From: Thermocatellispora tengchongensis
GTDB taxonomy: Bacteria > Actinomycetota > Actinomycetes > Streptosporangiales > Streptosporangiaceae
DNA length: 64,000 bases
Reading direction: 5' to 3'
NCBI RefSeq assembly: GCF_014202315.1
Contig: NZ_JACHGN010000017.1
Location: 186,001-250,000, forward strand
Shown: in pieces, positions 7,976 through 15,970 of the stretch
Numbering within the stretch: position 1 is the stretch's first letter
How the letters are laid out: the number at the start of each line of letters is the position of its first letter
Notes under the pieces: generated by a model
Told to the model about the DNA's origin: nothing
Databases searched by the model: none
The model's input: only the letters and a program-made list of their open reading frames with translations
Program-made: the position numbers and the translations under genes

Positions 7976-9235
7976 ATGAACGTCGACGACATGATCCTGG
8001 TCAGCATCGACGACCACGTGATCGAGCCACGCGACATGTTCGACAGGCATGTGCCCGAGAAGTACCGGGACCAGGCGCCGAAGTCCATCATGGACGAGAA
8101 CGGCTACGAGAAGTGGTGGTTCCAGGGCGTCCCCAGCGTCTCCACCGGCCTCAACGCCGTCGTCGGCTGGCCCAAGGAGGAGTGGGGGATGAACCCCACC
8201 ACCTACGCCGAGATGCGGCCGGGCAGCTACGACATCCACGAGCGCGTCCGCGACATGAACCGCAACGGCATCCTCGCCTCGATGTGCTTCCCGTCCTTCG
8301 CCGGCTTCAGCGCGCGGTTCTTCCAGGAGGCGCAGGACAAGGACCTCGCGCTGATCATGCTCAAGGCGTACAACGACTGGCACATCGACGAGTGGGCCGC
8401 GGCCTATCCCGGCCGGTTCATCCCCATCGCGCTCGGCCCCGTCTGGCATCCGGAGGAGCTGGCCAAGGAGGTGCGGCGCGTCGCGGCGAAGGGCGTGCGC
8501 GCCATGACCATGCCCGAGCTGCCCCACCTCCAGGGGCTGCCCAGCTACCACGACCTGGACTACTGGGACCCGTTCTTCCGCGCGGCCTCCGAGACCCAGG
8601 TGGTGATGTGCCTGCACATCGGGCAGGGCTTCGCCGCCATCAAGGGCGCCCCCGACGCCCCGATCGACAATCTGATCATCCTGGCGACCCAGGTGTCCAC
8701 GTTCGCGGCCCAGGACCTGCTGTGGGGCGGGGCGATGCTGAGGTACCCCGACCTGAAGATCGCCTGGTCGGAGGCGGGCATCGGGTGGATCCCGTTCTAC
8801 CTCAACCGGTGCGACCGGCACTACACCAACCAGCGCTGGCTGGGCCACGACTTCGGCGGCAAGCTGCCCAGCGACATCTTCCGCGAGCACTCGCTGGCCT
8901 GCTACGTCACCGACCCCACGGCGCTCAAGGTCCGCCACGACATCGGCGTGGAGATCATCGCCTGGGAGTGCGACTACCCGCACTCCGACTCGATCTGGCC
9001 CGACGCGCCGGAGTTCGTGCTCGACGAGATGAACAACGCCGGCGTGCCCGACCACGAGATCAACATGATCACCTACGAGAACACCTGCCGTTTCTTCGGG
9101 TGGGACCCCTTCAAGCACATTCCCAAGCCGCAGGCGACGGTCGGCGCGCTGCGCGCCCTGTCGCCGGACGTCGACACCACCGTCCGCTCCAAGCACGAGT
9201 GGCGGGAGCGGTACGAGCTGGCGCACTCCTCCTGA
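7976..9235 (+). CDS. Amidohydrolase-2 family protein
   Basis: A 419-residue TIM-barrel hydrolase or decarboxylase of the amidohydrolase-2 type. The N-terminal metal motif reads SIDDHVIEPRDMF (DxH in place of HxH, as usual in this subgroup). The central barrel includes MCLHIGQGFAA and AWSEAGIGWIPF, and the C-terminal WECDYPHSDSIWP provides the acidic metal or catalytic residue. A GAAAGGAG site precedes the ATG. Proteins of this group are common in actinobacterial clusters for terpenoid, steroid and aromatic degradation and can cleave C-C bonds of beta-diketones or decarboxylate ring acids. The exact reaction cannot be read from the sequence. Confidence 0.83.
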   Translation: MNVDDMILVSIDDHVIEPRDMFDRHVPEKYRDQAPKSIMDENGYEKWWFQGVPSVSTGLNAVVGWPKEEWGMNPTTYAEMRPGSYDIHERVRDMNRNGILASMCFPSFAGFSARFFQEAQDKDLALIMLKAYNDWHIDEWAAAYPGRFIPIALGPVWHPEELAKEVRRVAAKGVRAMTMPELPHLQGLPSYHDLDYWDPFFRAASETQVVMCLHIGQGFAAIKGAPDAPIDNLIILATQVSTFAAQDLLWGGAMLRYPDLKIAWSEAGIGWIPFYLNRCDRHYTNQRWLGHDFGGKLPSDIFREHSLACYVTDPTALKVRHDIGVEIIAWECDYPHSDSIWPDAPEFVLDEMNNAGVPDHEINMITYENTCRFFGWDPFKHIPKPQATVGALRALSPDVDTTVRSKHEWRERYELAHSS

Positions 9236-9237
9236 TC

Positions 9238-9257
9238 GCCGGGCATCGGCGCCCGGC
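9238..9257 (+). terminator. Hairpin terminator after the amidohydrolase
   Basis: A perfect 7-bp stem (GCCGGGC / GCCCGGC) with a 6-base loop begins three bases after the stop codon and is followed shortly by TTT. It separates this gene from the CoA transferase, which has its own AT-rich leader. Confidence 0.6.
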
Positions 9258-9373
9258 CTTTCGGGTCGGCGCCGGTGCGCCGCGGCATCGCCCTCATCAT
9301 CACGACATTTCGCGATATTTCACCATTTGCCGGTCTCCGACCGGCCACGTGTCAGGAACCGAGGTCCCACGCT

Positions 9374-10603
9374 GTGATCAAACCGATGGAAGGCATCCGG
9401 GTGCTCGAGGTCGCCCAGTTCACGTTCGTGCCGTCCGCCGGCGCCGTACTGGCGGACTGGGGTGCCGACGTCATCAAGGTCGAGCATGCGGAGAAGGGCG
9501 ACGCGCAGCGCGGCCTGGTCAAGGCACTCGGCCACGACGTCGTCTCCAAGGGGTCGAGTTTCGCGCCCATCATGGACGGGCCCAACCGCGGCAAGCGCAG
9601 CATCGGGCTGTCCCTGGAGAAGCCGGAGGCCACGCGGGTCCTGCACGAGCTGATCCGCACCAGCGACGTCTTCCTGACCAACTTCCTGCCCAGGGCCCGT
9701 GCCAAGCTGGGCATCGACATCGACGACGTGCGCGCCGTCAACCCCGGCATCATCTACGCCGCCGGCACCGCCTTCGCCCACAGCGGCCCGGAGGCCGACA
9801 AGGGCGGGTACGACGGCACGGCCTTCTGGGCCCGCGGCGGCAGCGCCGACACCGCCACGCCGCCCGGCGCGGAGCACCTGGTCCAGCAGCCCGGCGGCGC
9901 GTACGGCGACAACATCGGCGGGATGACCATCGCCGGCGGGATCGCGGCGGCGCTGTTCGCGCGGGAACGTACCGGCCACGCCGCGACCGTGGACATCTCC
10001 CTGCTCGGCGTCGGCGCCTGGGCGAGCCAGCTCAACGTGAACCTCGCCCTGATGGCCGGCGCGCCCCTGCCGAAGTTCGACCCGCGCGACGGGAACGTGA
10101 GCAACCCGCTCACCGGCACGTACCGGACGGCCGACGGGCGCTGGCTGTCGCTGGTCATGCTCCAGCCCGGCCGTTACTGGCCGGAGTTCTGCGAGAGGGT
10201 CGGCCGGCCCGAGCTGGCCGCCGACGAACGCTTCGACTCGGCCGGGAAACTGATGGCCAACGCCCGCGAGGCGGCCGGCATCGTCGCGGAGATCGTCGCC
10301 GGGCGCACCAAGGACGAGTGGGTCGCCGCCTTCGACGGCATGGAGGGCCAGTGGGCGGTCGTGCAGAACACCTTCGAGGTGGGCCACGACCCGGCCCTGC
10401 GCCACATCGGCCAGATCGCCGAAGTGGTGGACGCCGACGGCGTGGTCCGCCGGCTCGTCGCCAACCCGGTCCAGTTCGACCGCGAGCCGCCGCGGCTCAC
10501 GCGCGGCCCGCTGTTCGCCGAGCACACCGACGAGATCCTCGGCGAGCTGGGCATCACCGGCGACGAGCTGCTGAACCTCAAGATCGCCGGAGCGGTCACG
10601 TGA
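9374..10603 (+). CDS. Class III CoA transferase (CaiB/BaiF family)
   Basis: A 409-residue formyl-CoA-transferase-like enzyme that should activate a carboxylic acid by moving CoA from another acyl-CoA. It opens with PMEGIRVLEVAQFTFVPSAG, has the ADWGADVIKVEH segment near residue 35, and carries the expected catalytic aspartate in GYDGTAFWARGG (about residue 146). GTG 9374 is chosen because homology starts there. ATG 9386 is the alternative. The 138-base leader is AT-rich around 9305-9330. It probably starts the next transcription unit with the aldehyde dehydrogenase, whose product acid could be its substrate. Confidence 0.88.
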   Translation: MIKPMEGIRVLEVAQFTFVPSAGAVLADWGADVIKVEHAEKGDAQRGLVKALGHDVVSKGSSFAPIMDGPNRGKRSIGLSLEKPEATRVLHELIRTSDVFLTNFLPRARAKLGIDIDDVRAVNPGIIYAAGTAFAHSGPEADKGGYDGTAFWARGGSADTATPPGAEHLVQQPGGAYGDNIGGMTIAGGIAAALFARERTGHAATVDISLLGVGAWASQLNVNLALMAGAPLPKFDPRDGNVSNPLTGTYRTADGRWLSLVMLQPGRYWPEFCERVGRPELAADERFDSAGKLMANAREAAGIVAEIVAGRTKDEWVAAFDGMEGQWAVVQNTFEVGHDPALRHIGQIAEVVDADGVVRRLVANPVQFDREPPRLTRGPLFAEHTDEILGELGITGDELLNLKIAGAVT

Positions 10604-10646
10604 GCGTTCCGGCGTCCCCACACCCCCCACCGACTGGAGGTCCGCG

Positions 10647-12116
10647 ATGACCGCTCTCGCCGAACGCATGCTGGTCAACGGCGAGCTCATCCCCGCCCGC
10701 GACGGCCGTACCTTCGACAACGTCAACCCGGCGACCGAAGAGGTCGTCGGCGAGGTGCCGCAGGCCGACGCCGCCGACCTCGAACGCGCCATCGGCGCGG
10801 CGCGGCGGGCCTTCGACGGCACCGGCTGGGCGACCGACACCGACCTGCGCCGCCGCTGCCTGGTGCAGTTGCGCGACGCGCTGCGCGCGAACGTCGAGAC
10901 GCTGCGGCCCATGCTGGTGGCCGAGACCGGCTGCCCGGTCGCGCTGACCTCCGGCATCCAGCTCGACGCCCCGATCTCCTACATCGACCACTACATCGGC
11001 CTGCTGGAGAGCTACGCCTTCGAGCGGACGCTGCCCACCAAGGAGATCATGGGCATGCCGGCCGACCGGATCATCCGGCGCGAGGCGGCCGGGGTGGTCG
11101 CGGCCATCACCCCGTGGAACTACCCGTTCTACCTCAACATCTGCAAGGTGAGCGCGGCCCTGGCGGCCGGCTGCACCGTCGTGCTGAAGCCGGCGCCCGA
11201 CACCCCGTGGAGCGCGCTCGCCCTGGGCGCGATCGCCGCGGAGCACACCGACATCCCGGCCGGCGTCCTCAACGTGGTCACCACCGGTGACAACGGCGTC
11301 GCCCAGTTGCTCGCCACGCACCCCGACGTGGACGCCGTCACGCTCACCGGCTCCACGCTCACCGGACGCAAGGTCATGGCCGCGGCCGCCGGCACGGTCA
11401 AGCGGGTCACCCTCGAACTGGGCGGCAAGTCCGCCGCGGTCCTGCTCGACGACGCCGACCTGCAGGCCATCGTCCCGGGGCTGGCCGGCGGGGTGTGCGT
11501 TCACGCCGGGCAGGGCTGCACCCAGCTCACCCGGGTGCTCGTGCCGCGCTCCCGCCTGGACGAGACACTGGCCCTCGCCGCGGCGGCCATGGAGCGGGTC
11601 CCGTGGGGCGATCCGACCGACCCCGGCAACCTCATGGGACCGGTCGTCAACGCCGCCCAGCGCGAGAAGGTGCTGCGCTACTACGAGTCCGCCGCCCGAG
11701 ATGGCCGGATCGTGCTCGGCGGCAAGCCGACCGACCGGTTCGAGCGCGGCTACTTCGTCGAGCCCACCCTGATCACGGACGTCGATCCCAAGGCCGCCGT
11801 CGCCCAGGATGAGATCTTCGGGCCGGCGCTGGTGGTGCTGCCGTACGACGACGACGAGGACGCGCTCCGGATCGCCGACGGCACCATCTTCGGCCTGTCC
11901 ACGGCGGTCTTCAGCGCCGACCTGGACCGGGCGATGGCCATGGCCCGCCGCTTCCGCAGCGGGACCGTCAGCGTGAACGGCGCCCCGTGGTTCGACGTCG
12001 AGTCGCCCTTCGGCGGCTACAAGCAAAGCGGCCTCGGCCGCGAATGGGGGACCGAGGGCCTGGAGGACTTCCTCGAAGTGAAGACCATCGCCTTCCCCGC
12101 AACCCTAGGAGGCTGA
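10647..12116 (+). CDS. NAD(P)-dependent aldehyde dehydrogenase
   Basis: A 489-residue aldehyde dehydrogenase oxidising an aldehyde to the acid. It shows the WNYPFYLNICK cofactor segment (about residue 155), the glutamate motif LELGGKSA (about 254-261), the catalytic cysteine C291 in GQGCTQ, and the C-terminal PFGGYKQSGLGRE signature. A TGGAGGT site precedes the ATG. It sits between a CoA transferase and the P450/ferredoxin pair, so the likely order is hydroxylation, alcohol oxidation, aldehyde oxidation, then CoA activation. A second aldehyde dehydrogenase lies at 20911-22377. Confidence 0.92.
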   Translation: MTALAERMLVNGELIPARDGRTFDNVNPATEEVVGEVPQADAADLERAIGAARRAFDGTGWATDTDLRRRCLVQLRDALRANVETLRPMLVAETGCPVALTSGIQLDAPISYIDHYIGLLESYAFERTLPTKEIMGMPADRIIRREAAGVVAAITPWNYPFYLNICKVSAALAAGCTVVLKPAPDTPWSALALGAIAAEHTDIPAGVLNVVTTGDNGVAQLLATHPDVDAVTLTGSTLTGRKVMAAAAGTVKRVTLELGGKSAAVLLDDADLQAIVPGLAGGVCVHAGQGCTQLTRVLVPRSRLDETLALAAAAMERVPWGDPTDPGNLMGPVVNAAQREKVLRYYESAARDGRIVLGGKPTDRFERGYFVEPTLITDVDPKAAVAQDEIFGPALVVLPYDDDEDALRIADGTIFGLSTAVFSADLDRAMAMARRFRSGTVSVNGAPWFDVESPFGGYKQSGLGREWGTEGLEDFLEVKTIAFPATLGG

Positions 12117-12118
12117 TC

Positions 12119-12313
12119 ATGAAGGTTCGCGTTGACGGCGGGCTCTGCCAGGGCCACACCCTGTGCGCGATGGCCGCGCCCGACATCTTCGCCCTGCGGG
12201 ACGAGGACGGCCACGCGTACGCCGTGAACGAAGAGGTGCCGGCCGGGAAGGAGGACCTGGCGCGCGAGGCGGCCCGGTCCTGCCCGGAGCAGGCCGTCGT
12301 CCTGGCCCACTGA
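12119..12313 (+). CDS. P450-associated ferredoxin with CxxHxxC cluster motif
   Basis: A 64-residue single-cluster ferredoxin, start ATG 12119, only two bases after the aldehyde dehydrogenase stop. The cluster ligands visible are C10, C16 and C55. The position of the second cysteine in a 4Fe-4S ferredoxin is H13 (CQGHTLC). Small actinobacterial ferredoxins next to P450 genes often have such a replacement and bind either a 3Fe-4S or an unusual 4Fe-4S cluster. It should carry electrons from the reductase at 5746-6963 to the P450 that starts 25 bases downstream. Confidence 0.9.
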   Translation: MKVRVDGGLCQGHTLCAMAAPDIFALRDEDGHAYAVNEEVPAGKEDLAREAARSCPEQAVVLAH

Positions 12314-12338
12314 CCGGCCCGGCCTGGAGAGGTTTGCG

Positions 12339-13715
12339 ATGAGCATCGACGAAGCGCAAACGTCCGACGAGGAGCGCAAGAAGCACCGGATCAGCCTGGA
12401 CCGGCACTCCCCGCGCTACCGCCTGGAGTTCGAGCGCCTGTCGGACGAGCTGCACGCGAAGTGCCCCGTCGCGTGGAACGAGACCCACGGGGGCTACTGG
12501 TTCGCCAGCGGCAACAAGGAGCTGTTCGACATCGCCCGCCGGGCCGACGTGCTGTCCAACGACAACGACGTCAACGGCACCAGGCGGGGCTACCGCGGGA
12601 TCAGCATCCCCCACGTGTCCAATCCGGAGCGCCGGACCCGGGGCGGGTTCCTGGAGATGGACCCGCCCGAGCAGCGCCACTACCGCCAGGCGCTCAACCC
12701 CTACCTGTCGCCGGCCGCGGTCGAGCGGTGGAAGCCGGTGATCGAGGAGCTGACCCGGGCCTGCCTCGACGAGGTGATCGAGACGGGCCGGATCGACTTC
12801 GTGGACGACCTGGCCAACATTGTGCCCGCGGTGTTCACCCTGGCGATGCTCGGCATGCCGCTGAAGGACTGGGAGGTCTACTGCGAGCCCACCCACGCGT
12901 CGGTCTACACCCCGCCTGACTCACCGGACTATCCCCGGGTGCAGGAGCTGTCGATGCGCATGGGCATGCACATGATGCGGACCATCCACGACATCAGGGC
13001 AAATCCCCGCCCGGGGCTGATCAACGAGCTGCTCAACGCCGAGATCAACGGCTACCGGCCCGACGACACGGAGATCCTCGGCGTCGTCATGCTGCTCATC
13101 GGCGGCGGCTTCGACACCACCACCGCGCTGACCGCGCACTCCCTGGAGTGGCTGTCGGAGCACCCCGGCGAGCGGGAGCGGCTGAGCCGGGAGCGGGAGA
13201 CCCTGCTCAACAGCGCCACCGAGGAGTTCCTGCGCTTCTTCACCCCGGCCCAGGGCGACGGGCGCACCATCTCCCAGGACTGCGAGATCAACGGCACCCG
13301 GTTCAAGGAGGGCGACCGGCTCTGGCTGTCCTGGGCGATGGCCAACCGCGACGAGAAGGTCTTCGAGGACCCGCACCACATCCACCTGGACCGGACCGGC
13401 AACCGGCACAGCAGCTTCGGGCTGGGCATCCACCGGTGCATCGGCTCGAACGTGGCGCGGGCCACCTTCAAGATCATGCTCACCGCGGTGCTGGACCGGA
13501 TGCCCGACTACGTCTGCGACAAGGAGGGCGCCGTCCACTACGACACGACCGGCGTCATCAACGGCATGAAGAAGCTGCCGGCCACCTTCACCCCCGGCAG
13601 GCGGCTGGGCGCCGGCCTGGAGGAGACGATCGAGAAGCTGCAGCGCGTCTGCGACGAGCAGCGGCTCGCCGAGCCGGTCACCGTCCGCAAGGCACGGGCG
13701 AGGCTCGACGGCTGA
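12339..13715 (+). CDS. Cytochrome P450 monooxygenase
   Basis: A 458-residue soluble bacterial P450. The I-helix oxygen-binding segment is GGGFDTTTA, and the K-helix ExxR is in EEFLRF. The heme-binding loop FGLGIHRCIG places the thiolate ligand at C367. A C-terminal tail of about 60 residues extends past the usual end. A GGAGAGG site precedes the ATG. It presumably performs the first hydroxylation of the island's substrate, supplied by the neighbouring ferredoxin. The exact CYP family cannot be set without a database comparison. Confidence 0.93.
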   Translation: MSIDEAQTSDEERKKHRISLDRHSPRYRLEFERLSDELHAKCPVAWNETHGGYWFASGNKELFDIARRADVLSNDNDVNGTRRGYRGISIPHVSNPERRTRGGFLEMDPPEQRHYRQALNPYLSPAAVERWKPVIEELTRACLDEVIETGRIDFVDDLANIVPAVFTLAMLGMPLKDWEVYCEPTHASVYTPPDSPDYPRVQELSMRMGMHMMRTIHDIRANPRPGLINELLNAEINGYRPDDTEILGVVMLLIGGGFDTTTALTAHSLEWLSEHPGERERLSRERETLLNSATEEFLRFFTPAQGDGRTISQDCEINGTRFKEGDRLWLSWAMANRDEKVFEDPHHIHLDRTGNRHSSFGLGIHRCIGSNVARATFKIMLTAVLDRMPDYVCDKEGAVHYDTTGVINGMKKLPATFTPGRRLGAGLEETIEKLQRVCDEQRLAEPVTVRKARARLDG

Positions 13716-13735
13716 CCACGCCCGAACAGCGCGTC

Positions 13736-13765
13736 GGGGCCGGCCGCCTTCGGGCGGCCGGCCCC
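13736..13765 (+). terminator. Strong hairpin terminator after the P450
   Basis: A 13-bp perfect stem (GGGGCCGGCCGCC and its complement) closed by a TTCG tetraloop, 20 bases after the P450 stop. It ends the long plus-strand unit before the rearranged region. Confidence 0.75.
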
Positions 13766-13779
13766 GTCACATGACGCCA

Positions 13780-14453
13780 CTAGGCGCTCGGGGACGTCTC
13801 GTTCTCCTCCCGCCCCTCCCCGGCAAGGGGGAAGTGGCAGGCGGCGAACCCGCCCCGGGCTCGTCTCGGTGAGCACGGGCTCCTCCTCGGCGCAACGGGC
13901 CTGGGCTCGGGGGCACCTCCCGCGGAAGCGGCACCCGCTGGGCGGCGCCAGCGGCGACGGGACGTCCCCGGCCGGCGCCGGGCCGCGGAAGGGACGGGCG
14001 GGGTCGGGCGCGGGCACCGAGTCGAGCAGCGCCCTGGTGTAGGGGTGCGCGGGCCTGGCGTAGACCACGTCCGGGTCGCCGAACTCGCACACCTTGCCCA
14101 GGTACATGATCAGAACGCGGTCGCTGATCGCCTTCACCACGCCGAGGTCGTGGGCGATGAAGACGACGGTGAGGTCGAACCGGGCCTTGAGGTCTTCGAT
14201 CAGGTTGAGGATCTGCGCCTGCACCGAGACGTCCAGGCCGGCGACGGGCTCGTCGCAGACCAGCAGCCGGGGCCGCAGGGCCAGCGCGCGCGATGGCCAC
14301 CCGTTGGGCCTGGCCGCCGGAGAGCTGCCCGGGCAGCATGTCGGCGTACCGCTGTGGGGGCAGCGCGACCTGGCGCAGCACCCGCTCGGCGACCTCGGCG
14401 CGTTCCCGGCGCGGCATGCCGCCGACCGCCGGCCCCTCGGCGACCAGGTCAGC
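13780..14453 (-). pseudogene. Truncated, frameshifted oligopeptide ABC transporter ATPase (OppF/DppF type)
   Basis: The minus strand encodes the C-terminal half of a peptide-transport ATPase: signature LSGGQAQRVAIA, then in another frame AQILNLIEDL, the H-loop FIAHDLGVVKAISDR, and the oligopeptide C-terminal module with CRFRGRCP. A last frame ends GGFAACHFPLAG and stops at 13780-13782. Two frame changes are needed: one in the GCGCGCGC run near 14290, just before Walker B, and one near 13858. The Walker A half is missing. Homology stops at about 14451, where a short AT-rich stretch leads into an SDR fragment on the other strand. Confidence 0.85.
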
Positions 14454-14463
14454 CTATTTCGAA

Positions 14464-14679
14464 ATGTTTACGTGCAACTCCCTGTCGCTCGGCACGGTCC
14501 TGCCGGTCGGCGCCGGCATCTCCGGCGGCAGGCTCGCCCGCCAGGCCCGTCGCTATGCGACGGGCCGGCTCGGCACGCCGGCGGACGTCGCCGCCGCGGC
14601 GGTGTGGCCGGCCTCGGACGAGGCCGGTTGGGTGACGGGCCAGACGATCCCGGTCAACGGGGGATACCAGACGAGCTGA
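14464..14679 (+). pseudogene. C-terminal fragment of a short-chain dehydrogenase
   Basis: About 70 codons matching only the end of an SDR: NSLSLGTV, then TGRLGTPADVAAAAVW, then the closing SDEAGWVTGQTIPVNGG. There is no Rossmann motif and no catalytic Y/K segment. The 5' part is lost at the junction with the ABC ATPase remnant near 14451-14472. It stops 57 bases before the thiolase. Confidence 0.8.
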
Positions 14680-14692
14680 CGCGGGCTGTGTT

Positions 14693-14714
14693 TCTATATA
14701 TAGACAGTTTTAGA
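14693..14714. promoter_or_regulatory. AT-rich palindromic control element before the thiolase
   Basis: TCTATATATAGA (14693-14704) is a perfect 12-bp palindrome. It runs into GACAGTTTTAGA, whose reverse complement TCTAAAACTGTC resembles the AAAACTATC elements at 7015 and 20041. It lies 23-44 bases before GTG 14737, in a place suited to a repressor operator or a -10 region. Confidence 0.5.
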
Positions 14715-14736
14715 TTCGTCGTAGAGAGGTGGCCCG

Positions 14737-15906
14737 GTGCCAGAAGCGGTGATTGTCAGCGCGGTCCGAACGCCGGTCGGTACCGCCCGAAAGGGGACCC
14801 TGAGCGAGACGCCGGCCGAGAAACTGGCGACGCACATCCTCCTGGAGGCGGTACGCCGCTCAGGGCTCGCCCCCGACCGGTTCGACGACGTCATCTTCGG
14901 CGAGTCGATGTACGGCGGGGGAGACCTCGCCCGCCATGCCGCCGTCGCGGCCGGCATGACCCACGTCCCCGGCCAGGCGGTCAACCGGCACTGCGCCAGC
15001 AGCCTCACCGCGGTGGCGACGGCGGCGGCGGGCGTACGGGCCGGGATGGACCGCGCGATCGTCGCCGGCGGCGTCCAGTCGTCCTCTCTCGCGCCCGTCC
15101 TGTCGTGGAGGCGGCCGGGTGGTGAGGAGACCGAGCAGCGCATCGCGCCCACCTTCCCCTACACCGAGGACGCCACGGACGACACCACGCTCACCGTCGG
15201 GTGGAACGTCGCCCAGGAGTACGGCATCAGCCGCGAGCGCATGGACGCCTGGGCCGTCCGCTCCCATCAGCGCGCGGTGGCGGCGACGGCGAGCGGCGTC
15301 TTCGCCGACGAGATCGCCCCCATCACGGTGACGACGAAGGACGGCGCGGTGGTGGAGTTCGCGGCCGACGAGCATCCCCGGCCCACCACCTCCCTGGAGA
15401 AGGTCGCCGCGCTCCGGCCCCTGCACCCCGAGATCGACGGCTTCTCCATCACCGCCGGCAACGCCAGCGGCGCCAACGACGCCGCCGCGGCGCTCGCCGT
15501 GGTCGCGGACGACCTGGCCCGCGAGGAGGGACTGACCGCCCTGGCGACGGTGCGGGCGTGGGCCTCCGTCGGGGTCCAGCCCAGGCTGACCGGCCTCGGC
15601 GCGATCGACGCCGCCGAGAAGGTGCTCCACCGCGCCGGCCTGAAGGCCGCCGACGTCCACCTGTGGGAGATCAACGAGGCGTTCGCGTCGGTGCCCGTCG
15701 CGGCATGCCAGGCCCTTGGGCTGGACGAGGACCGCGTCAACGTCTACGGCAGCGGCTGCAGCCTCGGCCACCCGATCGCCGCGACCGGGGCCAGAATGCT
15801 CACCACTCTCACCCACGAGCTACGCCGCCGCGGCGGCGGCATCGGCGTCGCCACCATGTGCGCGGGCGGCGGCCAGGGAGGCGCGGTCGTCATCGAGGTC
15901 TCCTGA
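14737..15906 (+). CDS. Acetyl-CoA acyltransferase (thiolase)
   Basis: A 389-residue thiolase with the full catalytic set: nucleophile C86 (RHCASS), NEAFAS, H345 (GHPIAATG) and C375 (MCAGGGQGG). It should cleave a 3-oxoacyl-CoA with CoA to release acetyl- or propionyl-CoA. GTG 14737 is preceded by AGAGAGGT. It is monocistronic here, facing the convergent CoA transferase gene, and carries its own AT-rich control element. Unlike the fusion at 2548-4215, it keeps the nucleophilic cysteine, so the island has one true thiolase and one aldolase-like homologue. Confidence 0.93.
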   Translation: MPEAVIVSAVRTPVGTARKGTLSETPAEKLATHILLEAVRRSGLAPDRFDDVIFGESMYGGGDLARHAAVAAGMTHVPGQAVNRHCASSLTAVATAAAGVRAGMDRAIVAGGVQSSSLAPVLSWRRPGGEETEQRIAPTFPYTEDATDDTTLTVGWNVAQEYGISRERMDAWAVRSHQRAVAATASGVFADEIAPITVTTKDGAVVEFAADEHPRPTTSLEKVAALRPLHPEIDGFSITAGNASGANDAAAALAVVADDLAREEGLTALATVRAWASVGVQPRLTGLGAIDAAEKVLHRAGLKAADVHLWEINEAFASVPVAACQALGLDEDRVNVYGSGCSLGHPIAATGARMLTTLTHELRRRGGGIGVATMCAGGGQGGAVVIEVS

Positions 15907-15970
15907 GATACGCCTGCTCAGGGCACTCGGCCCCGGCCTGACCCGGGCTTCGGACCGCCCGGTTCCCGGG

